DNA from: Photobacterium salinisoli
GTDB taxonomy: Bacteria; Pseudomonadota; Gammaproteobacteria; Enterobacterales; Vibrionaceae
Assembly (NCBI RefSeq): GCF_003614885.1
Contig: NZ_QZMS01000018.1
Span: 19,887-83,886, forward strand
DNA: 64,000 nucleotides
Direction: 5' to 3'
The notes under the pieces were generated by a model. It saw only the letters and a program-made list of their open reading frames with translations, did no database searches and was not told where the DNA came from. Positions 58,036-64,000 of this stretch are shown one piece after another; the first letter of the stretch is position 1, and each line of letters begins with the position of its first letter. A program made the translations under genes and the position numbers.

Positions 58036-59061
58036 ATGCTTTCATATTTTTTGCGCCGTTTGGCGCTGGTCATTCCCACTTTTATCGGCATTACGATTCT
58101 GATTTTTGCCCTCACCCGTTTTGTGCCGGGCGGACCGGTCGAACGTATGCTGGCCAATATTCAGGCGCAGCAAAGTATGTCTGTGTCTCCTTCCATGGCA
58201 GGGGAAAGCAATGCGCTGTCAGAAGATCAACTGGCCGAGCTCAATGCGTTCTACGGATTAGACAAGCCGGTATTTGAAGCTTATTCCGAGTGGCTGATGA
58301 AAATGCTGCATCTGGACTTCGGGCTGTCGACCCGCTACTACGAACCTGTCTGGGACATGATTATGGACAGGTTGCCGGTCTCTATGTTCTACGGTGGCGT
58401 GACCTTTTTTCTCAGTTACTTTATTTCGATTCCTCTGGGGTATTACAAAGCCTTAAAACACGGCAGCGGCTTTGACTCCGGGTCTTCGATTCTGATCTTT
58501 GTCGGTTATGCCTTGCCGGGTTATGTGGTTGGGGTGATGTTGATTACGCTGTTCAGCTATCACCTGGAATGGTTTCCAATGGGCGGTTTTGTCAGTGACG
58601 ATTTCGATGACTACGAATCACTCTGGCAGCAGGTGAAAGATATCCTCTGGCATGCTTGTCTGCCACTGATATGTTACCTGATTGGTGATTTCGCCACCCT
58701 GACAATGACGATGAAAAACAACATGATGGAGACACTGTCAGCGGATTATATTCGTACCGCTATTGCTAAAGGGCTGCCATTTTCAACCGCGGTTCGTCGC
58801 CATGCACTGCGCAATAGTCTGATTCCTATCGCCAGCCATTTTGGTAACTCCTTGCTGTTTTTCATGACAGGATCTTTTCTGATTGAGGTGATATTCAATA
58901 TTGATGGTATCGGCCTGTTGGGATACGAATCTATCATTGAGCGAGACTATCCGGTGGTGATGGGCATAGTCGCGATTAATGCCGTGTTATTAATGCTGGG
59001 CAATATCATTTCCGATGCTTGTGTTGCCATGATTGATCCCCGAGTGAGATTCGGAGCCTGA
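58036..59061 (+). CDS. Peptide ABC transporter permease (YejB-like)
   Basis: An inner-membrane permease of 341 residues of the DppB/OppB/YejB type: an N-terminal helix (FLRRLALVIPTFIGITILIFA), then a periplasmic loop and five more helices with the ATPase-contact segment YIRTAIAKGLPFSTAVRRHA. YejB is the best match because of the long loop after helix 1 and the following genes. It is the first gene of a five-gene operon; the next starts one base after it. Confidence 0.88.
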   Translation: MLSYFLRRLALVIPTFIGITILIFALTRFVPGGPVERMLANIQAQQSMSVSPSMAGESNALSEDQLAELNAFYGLDKPVFEAYSEWLMKMLHLDFGLSTRYYEPVWDMIMDRLPVSMFYGGVTFFLSYFISIPLGYYKALKHGSGFDSGSSILIFVGYALPGYVVGVMLITLFSYHLEWFPMGGFVSDDFDDYESLWQQVKDILWHACLPLICYLIGDFATLTMTMKNNMMETLSADYIRTAIAKGLPFSTAVRRHALRNSLIPIASHFGNSLLFFMTGSFLIEVIFNIDGIGLLGYESIIERDYPVVMGIVAINAVLLMLGNIISDACVAMIDPRVRFGA

Positions 59062-59062
59062 T

Positions 59063-60106
59063 ATGCTGACCTTGAGCCCACTGACAAAAAAGAAAATCCA
59101 GCGTTTTAAAACGATAAAGCGCGGTTATTGGTCACTGATCATCCTATCCGTGCTGCTGGTTTTATCTTTCTTTGCCGAGTTTTTGATTAACAGTAAAGCG
59201 CTGATCGTCAAGTATCAGGGGGAGTACTATTTTCCGGTCGTCAGCGATGTGCTGCCTGGTACTCAGTTCGGGCAGGAGTACCAAAGCGAGGCACAGTACC
59301 GGGAATTGCAGCAGGCTTTTGCACAAAGCGATACGGATAATTTCGTACTGATGCCGCTCGTGCCCTGGAACCCCTATGAGCAGGATTTTAGCGGAGATTT
59401 TCCTCCCACAGCGCCCGACGCTGAGTCCCGGCATTATCTCGGCACCGATACCATAGGGCGGGATATTTTAGCCAGGCTGGTTTACGGTTTTCGTATCACT
59501 ATGGGGTTTGCTTTACTGACCATGGCCATTTCCTATGCCATAGGCACAGCTGTTGGCTGTGCGATGGGCTTTTGGGGCGGAAAGTTTGACTTGTTGGTTC
59601 AGCGCTTTATCGAAATTTGGTCAATGGTGCCTTTTCTCTACGTCATCATGATACTCGTCTCTATCACTCAGCCTTCGTTTTCGCTGTTTGTCGCTATCAA
59701 TGTGCTGTTTGGCTGGATGGGGATGACCTGGTACATGCGCACCATGACCTATAAAGAAGTGGCCCGGGACTATGTCATGGCTGCCAAGGCACTGGGTGCC
59801 TCAAACTGGCGGATTCTTTATGCCCATATATTGCCCAATGTCATGGTGATGATAGTGACATTGGCCCCGTTTACCATAGCGGCCAATATTACGGCGCTGA
59901 CCGCACTGGATTATTTAGGCTTGGGCTTAATGCCGCCGACACCCAGTTGGGGGGATTTACTGCAACAAGGAAAATCGAATTTAGGGGCGCCCTGGATAGT
60001 GACTACCGTAGTGACGGCCATCGTGCTTGTCCTGGTGATGGTGACCTTTATCGGTGAGAGCGTGCGCGCGGCTTTCGATCCGAAAAAATTTACCCGTTAT
60101 AGTTAA
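59063..60106 (+). CDS. Peptide ABC transporter permease (YejE-like)
   Basis: The second permease, 347 residues. The N-terminal TKKKIQRFKTIKRGYWSL and FFAEFLINSKALIVKYQGEY segments followed by a long periplasmic insertion are characteristic of YejE. The C-terminal half is a DppC-type domain with the EAA loop DYVMAAKALGASNWRILYAH. It partners the YejB-like protein. Confidence 0.88.
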   Translation: MLTLSPLTKKKIQRFKTIKRGYWSLIILSVLLVLSFFAEFLINSKALIVKYQGEYYFPVVSDVLPGTQFGQEYQSEAQYRELQQAFAQSDTDNFVLMPLVPWNPYEQDFSGDFPPTAPDAESRHYLGTDTIGRDILARLVYGFRITMGFALLTMAISYAIGTAVGCAMGFWGGKFDLLVQRFIEIWSMVPFLYVIMILVSITQPSFSLFVAINVLFGWMGMTWYMRTMTYKEVARDYVMAAKALGASNWRILYAHILPNVMVMIVTLAPFTIAANITALTALDYLGLGLMPPTPSWGDLLQQGKSNLGAPWIVTTVVTAIVLVLVMVTFIGESVRAAFDPKKFTRYS

Positions 60107-60140
60107 TAGAAGACGTGTAGCCAGTTAACAAGGATGTACC

Positions 60141-61973
60141 ATGAGAAAGATACTGAACATATTCGCCTTTGGGGCTATCGCATTTGGCTGTTCACCGGCA
60201 TGGTCTGCCGAGTTGCCGGTTGGCTTGAAGTGGGAGTCCAATCTGCATGAGCCGCGTTTTGCCTCACCACAAGCCAAATTCGGTGGCACCTTCAATACCT
60301 ATATTGAGAGTTTTCCGCAGACCTTTCGTATTGTCGGACCGGATTCCAACGGTCGCTTCCGTACCTGGCTGCTCGACAGCCGGCCCGCTGCGGTGACCCG
60401 TCACCCTGATACCAAGGCCTGGATCCCGGATATCGCCAGCGAATGGGCTTATGGCAATGACGATAAAACTGTTTATTTTCGTATCAACCCCAACGCCAGG
60501 TGGTCTGATGGTAAGCCGATTACTGCGGATGATTTCACCTATGTGCTGACGTTTATGCGTTCCAAAGACATAGTCGCACCTTGGTATAACACCTTTTATA
60601 CCCAGCAGATTGCCGATGTCATCAAATACGACGATTACACCTTTGCTGTGGTCTCGGCAGAAAAACGCAACAAAGAAGAGTTAATGTTGTACACCAATCT
60701 TCAGCCCCGTCCGGCTCATTTCTATCAACCGAAAGTCGATAAAAACAGTGATGGGGTAGAAGATAACTTTGTTCGTTATTACAACTTTAAAGCCGAACCG
60801 TCCGCCGGACCGTATTACATTGACGACATCAAAAAAGGCAAGTCGATCACCTTCAAACATGTTGGCAAAGACTGGTGGGGATACTCAAATCCTTATTATC
60901 TTTATCGTTATAATGTCGAGAAAATTCGCGTCAAAGTGATACGTGACAAAGACATTGCCCGTCAGCACTTTGAAAAAGGCAATCTGGACTCCTTCTGGCT
61001 GGACACCCCAGAGCTGTGGCGCGAGAAGTCGGACACCCCCAATTTTGAGCATGGCTATATCCATAAATTTTGGGGATATAACCAAATTCCCATGGGCGCG
61101 GGTGGATTGTGGATCAATACCGCCAAGCCATTGCTGGGGAATCTGGATATCCGTAAAGGTCTGGCATTCGCCACAGATTTTGATGGCCTGATTGAGAAAG
61201 TCTTACGTGGTGATGTCATCAGAAAACCCAATCCCATGGGGGTCGGGCATGGTGATTACACTAACAGCGAGCTGAAAGCGCCGCCGTTTGACCCGGATAC
61301 TGCCATTGAATATTTTACAAAAGCGGGTTTCGGTAACATTGGACCGGATGGCATTCGGATCAACGACAAAGGACAGCGACTTTCGTTTGCTATCACCTAC
61401 AGCTATGGTTATCTGACGCCACAAGTGGCTTACTTGAAAGAACAGGCCAAACTGGCCGGGCTCGAATATACCCTGAATCTGATCGACGGTTCATCGGCGT
61501 TCAAATATGTGCTGGAGAAAAAACACGAGCTTTCTTTCCACTCTATGGGTACCAGCGAAATCCCCCAATACTGGGAATATTTCTACTCTGACAACGCCAA
61601 TAAGCCACAGAATAATAATTTCACCAATTACAGCACGCCTGAATTAGACCGGTTGATTCTGGCTTATCGCTCCGAATTTGATTTGAATGAGAAGAAAGCT
61701 CTCGCTAAGCAAATACAGGCCATTGTGGCCCAAGCCAGCGTCATTATTCCAGGTTACATGCGCCCTTATGCCCGTGAAGCTTACTGGCGATGGCTGCAGA
61801 TACCGCAACCGGCGATGACGAAAGCTACTGAATTTCTTTTCCCATCGGGTACCTTCCGGGATCTGGGCACGTATTGGATTGATGATTCGCTGAAGCGTGA
61901 AACCAAAGCCGCTATGAAGTCAGGCAAAACCTTCGAGCCCGTCACCATCATGGAAGAGACATACAAGCTGTAA
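60141..61973 (+). CDS. Peptide ABC transporter substrate-binding protein (YejA-like)
   Basis: A periplasmic SBP_bac_5 family protein of 610 residues. The signal peptide ends near SPAWSA, and the Cys before it does not make a convincing lipobox. The mature part has the extended dipeptide/oligopeptide-binding fold pattern (PDIASEWAYGNDDKTVYFRI, then NARWSDGKPITADDF). YejA proteins bind oligopeptides; the E. coli system also takes up microcin C and antimicrobial peptides. In E. coli yejA comes first, here it follows the permeases. Confidence 0.88.
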   Translation: MRKILNIFAFGAIAFGCSPAWSAELPVGLKWESNLHEPRFASPQAKFGGTFNTYIESFPQTFRIVGPDSNGRFRTWLLDSRPAAVTRHPDTKAWIPDIASEWAYGNDDKTVYFRINPNARWSDGKPITADDFTYVLTFMRSKDIVAPWYNTFYTQQIADVIKYDDYTFAVVSAEKRNKEELMLYTNLQPRPAHFYQPKVDKNSDGVEDNFVRYYNFKAEPSAGPYYIDDIKKGKSITFKHVGKDWWGYSNPYYLYRYNVEKIRVKVIRDKDIARQHFEKGNLDSFWLDTPELWREKSDTPNFEHGYIHKFWGYNQIPMGAGGLWINTAKPLLGNLDIRKGLAFATDFDGLIEKVLRGDVIRKPNPMGVGHGDYTNSELKAPPFDPDTAIEYFTKAGFGNIGPDGIRINDKGQRLSFAITYSYGYLTPQVAYLKEQAKLAGLEYTLNLIDGSSAFKYVLEKKHELSFHSMGTSEIPQYWEYFYSDNANKPQNNNFTNYSTPELDRLILAYRSEFDLNEKKALAKQIQAIVAQASVIIPGYMRPYAREAYWRWLQIPQPAMTKATEFLFPSGTFRDLGTYWIDDSLKRETKAAMKSGKTFEPVTIMEETYKL

Positions 61974-61987
61974 GCGGGGAGGGCGGA

Positions 61988-62857
61988 ATGAACGATCATC
62001 AGATTATCCTGCAGGTAAAGGATCTGGAAACTGAGTTTCGCACAGATGACGGTGTGGTGAAGGTTTTGCACGGCGTATCATTTGACGTAAAAAAAGGTCG
62101 CACCCTTGGACTGGTCGGCGAATCAGGATCAGGCAAAAGCGTGACGGCTATGTCTGTCATGGGTCTGCTGCCAAAGCCTTATGGCCGGGTAACCAAGGGG
62201 CAAGTTCTGTACCGGAACACTAACCTGCTTGAACTGTCCGCCCGGGAGATGTGTGCCATGCGTGGCGATCGCATATCCATGATCTTTCAGGACCCGATGA
62301 CAGCACTCAATCCTGTGTACACCATAGGTAAACAGCTCAATGAAGTGCTGGCGCTTCATCGTCCGGAATTGAGTAAAAAGGAACGTAACCGTTATTCACT
62401 GGATATGCTGAATAAAGTGCAGATACCCATGGCTGAAAAACGCCTGCACGAATATCCTCACAGCTTGTCCGGTGGCATGCGGCAAAGGGTGATGATTGCC
62501 ATGGCGCTGGCCTGCAAGCCAGACATCCTGATCTGTGATGAGCCTACAACGGCACTGGATGTCACTATCCAGGCCGAAATCCTGAAATTGATGCAGGCAC
62601 TGCAGGATGAAACCCAAATGGCGATGATCTTTATTACTCATGATTTAGGCGTAGTGGCGGAAATTTGTGATGATGTCGCTGTGATGTATGGTGGCAAAGT
62701 GCTGGAAACGGCCGATGTGTTTGAGTTGTTCGACCATCCCCGGCATCCCTACACCCAACGTCTGTTGGGATTGATGCCCAGCGCTGAACGTCCAAGCAAA
62801 CAAATGATTCCCTTTGAACCCATCGATCCATCCAGATTTCCGGAATTCGGGGAATAA
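61988..62857 (+). CDS. Peptide ABC transporter ATP-binding protein (first ATPase)
   Basis: A 289-residue DppD/OppD-type ATPase: Walker [16 protein letters not shown], signature [15 protein letters not shown], Walker [15 protein letters not shown] and the C-terminal oligopeptide/dipeptide extension ([15 protein letters not shown]). It corresponds to the N-terminal half of the double ATPase YejF of E. coli. GGGGAGGG precedes the ATG. Confidence 0.9.
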   Translation: MNDHQIILQVKDLETEFRTDDGVVKVLHGVSFDVKKGRTLGLVGESGSGKSVTAMSVMGLLPKPYGRVTKGQVLYRNTNLLELSAREMCAMRGDRISMIFQDPMTALNPVYTIGKQLNEVLALHRPELSKKERNRYSLDMLNKVQIPMAEKRLHEYPHSLSGGMRQRVMIAMALACKPDILICDEPTTALDVTIQAEILKLMQALQDETQMAMIFITHDLGVVAEICDDVAVMYGGKVLETADVFELFDHPRHPYTQRLLGLMPSAERPSKQMIPFEPIDPSRFPEFGE

Positions 62858-62887
62858 GAGCAACACTGAACAGGAACGGGATTTTTC

Positions 62888-63706
62888 ATGGATGACATTT
62901 TACGTATCGAGAACCTGAAGCAGTACTTTGTTTCAGGTAAAGGGATATTTAAAAAGGGCTACACAGTAAAAGCTGTTGATGGTGTTTCTTTTTCAATAAG
63001 AAGAGGAGAGACCTTAGGGCTGGTCGGTGAATCTGGCTGCGGAAAAAGTACACTGGGCCGAACGATTCTGAAGCTGTATGAGCCGACAGAAGGTAACATC
63101 TTTTTTGAAGGTAAGGATATTACGCATTTGTCTCCTCGCCAGATGCGCCCGCTTCGAAAAGATATGCAGATTGTGTTTCAGGATCCTCTTGAATCGCTGA
63201 ATCAGCGGCATACGGTAGGCATGATTCTGGAAGAGCCTTTTATTATTCATAATGTAGGAACACCAGCCGAGCGTAAGCAATGGGTGTTGGAATTACTCAA
63301 TAAAGTTGATTTACCTGCGACGGCTATCAACCGCTATCCTCACGAGTTTTCTGGCGGGCAGCGTCAGCGAATCGGTATTGCACGTGCCATTGCACTAAAA
63401 CCTAAATTATTAATCTGTGATGAATCCGTCTCTGCTTTGGATGTCTCTGTCCAGGCGCAGATACTGAACCTGTTACTGGCGCTGCAGCAGGAGATGGAAC
63501 TTACCGTCATTTTCATTTCTCACGACTTGTCAGTTGTAAAACATGTATCAGACAGAGTTGCGGTTATGTACTACGGCAAACTTGTTGAGATAGGAACGGC
63601 CGAAGAGATTTATCATGCGCCGAAAGCGGATTATACGAAAACCTTATTAGCGGCGATCCCTATCAGCCATCCATCGCAACGGAAAAGACCTGCAACACCA
63701 CAATAA
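62888..63706 (+). CDS. Peptide ABC transporter ATP-binding protein (second ATPase)
   Basis: A 272-residue DppF/OppF-type ATPase: Walker [16 protein letters not shown], signature [15 protein letters not shown], Walker [15 protein letters not shown]. It corresponds to the C-terminal half of YejF. The codon choice and A/T content in the first third look slightly more A/T rich than its neighbours. It is the last gene of the operon; no terminator hairpin is seen after it. Confidence 0.9.
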   Translation: MDDILRIENLKQYFVSGKGIFKKGYTVKAVDGVSFSIRRGETLGLVGESGCGKSTLGRTILKLYEPTEGNIFFEGKDITHLSPRQMRPLRKDMQIVFQDPLESLNQRHTVGMILEEPFIIHNVGTPAERKQWVLELLNKVDLPATAINRYPHEFSGGQRQRIGIARAIALKPKLLICDESVSALDVSVQAQILNLLLALQQEMELTVIFISHDLSVVKHVSDRVAVMYYGKLVEIGTAEEIYHAPKADYTKTLLAAIPISHPSQRKRPATPQ

Positions 63707-63781
63707 TTTCCTTCTAAGACAGATGAAATGTGCTGTTTTTAGGCGGTATGTTTTGGTGTTGTTTAAAAAATAGACCAACGA

Positions 63782-63837
63782 AATAAAATTCAAAAAAAAC
63801 TATTGCGCTGTAAGAACATCTCTCTATAATGCGCCCT
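63782..63837 (+). promoter_or_regulatory. rRNA operon promoter (P1-like) with A/T-rich upstream element
   Basis: TTGCGC (63803-63808) and a perfect TATAAT (63825-63830) are 16 bp apart. They are followed by GCGCCC, a GC-rich discriminator typical of stringently controlled rrn P1 promoters. The preceding 20 bases (AAATAAAATTCAAAAAAAAC) look like an UP element. Confidence 0.85.
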
Positions 63838-64000
63838 CGTTGTCACGATAAACCGCACGGCTTAACGGGATAGCAAAATGTTCTTTAACAATTTGACCAT
63901 GCAATCTGTGTGGGCACTCGACAATGATACAGTCATAAAAGATTTATCAGTGAACTGAGTGACCAAATGGTAGCGCTTTTTCGAAAGAGTTACCGGCACA
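63838..64000 (+). other. rRNA operon leader with boxA, 5' of 16S rRNA
   Basis: TGTTCTTTAACA (63879-63890) is the boxA antitermination signal with one difference from the E. coli TGCTCTTTAACA. It is followed by AATTTGACCATGCAATCTGTG and TGGGCACTCG, a conserved stretch of enterobacterial and vibrio rrn leaders. The mature 16S rRNA start is not in the window. The position after gmhB agrees with the E. coli rrnH location. Confidence 0.85.

Overview
The window is chromosomal core genome of a gammaproteobacterium, most likely a member of the Vibrionaceae of the Photobacterium/Vibrio type. The gene order follows Escherichia coli closely in several blocks: mltA-tcdA-csdEA-gcvB-gcvA-rlmM, queF-syd-csrB-yqcC-truC-yqcA, glnD-map-rpsB-tsf-pyrH-frr-uppS-cdsA-dxr-rseP-bamA-skp-lpxD-fabZ-lpxAB-rnhB-dnaE-accA-tilS, and metNIQ-gmhB-rrn. 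The small genes filling the gaps (DUF2310, DUF2789, DUF3301, DUF3549, DUF4250) are ones I associate with vibrios. No insertion sequence, prophage, integrase, CRISPR array or tRNA gene was seen. The genus is an inference from family content, not from a database search.

Layout. 1-8.9 kb: the end of mltA, the tcdA/csdE/csdA sulfur-transfer and tRNA-modification genes, the Hfq-type sRNA gene gcvB divergent from its activator gcvA, a small alpha/beta hydrolase, a DUF423 membrane protein, rlmM, xni and ppnN. 9.1-13.1 kb: two GGDEF-related proteins whose catalytic motifs are degenerate. 13.2-20.7 kb: queF, syd, small conserved proteins, and a tandem pair of CsrB-type RNAs (about 16.35-16.72 and 17.04-17.43 kb). 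Each RNA has a GacA/UvrY-type upstream site about 180 bp before its inferred start. The block ends with yqcC-truC-yqcA. 20.7-24.9 kb: yaeH, glnD and map on the minus strand.

25-46.3 kb is a long plus-strand run of essential genes: ribosomal protein S2 behind a structured leader, elongation factor Ts, UMP kinase, ribosome recycling factor, undecaprenyl diphosphate and phospholipid synthesis, DXP reductoisomerase, the RseP protease, BamA and Skp for outer-membrane protein assembly, lipid A synthesis (lpxD-fabZ-lpxA-lpxB), RNase HII, DNA polymerase III alpha, acetyl-CoA carboxylase and tRNA-Ile lysidine synthetase. Together they supply envelope building blocks alongside translation and replication functions.

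46.3-64 kb: a monohaem cytochrome c, an NSS-family Na+-dependent transporter, DUF4250/yaeP, a complete diguanylate cyclase with an I-site, a patatin-like phospholipase, proS, trmO, a zinc-independent ribosomal protein pair (rpmE2-rpmJ2) under a Zur box, the methionine importer metNIQ with MetJ-type boxes, gmhB, a five-gene Yej-like peptide ABC transporter, and the promoter and leader of an rRNA operon whose 16S gene starts beyond the right edge.

The most notable content is regulatory: the tandem csrB pair, the gcvB/gcvA divergent promoter, the S2 leader, the Zur box, the MetJ boxes, a palindrome over the likely patatin promoter, and a structured spacer inside the skp-lpxD gene run. I found no clearly new multi-gene system.
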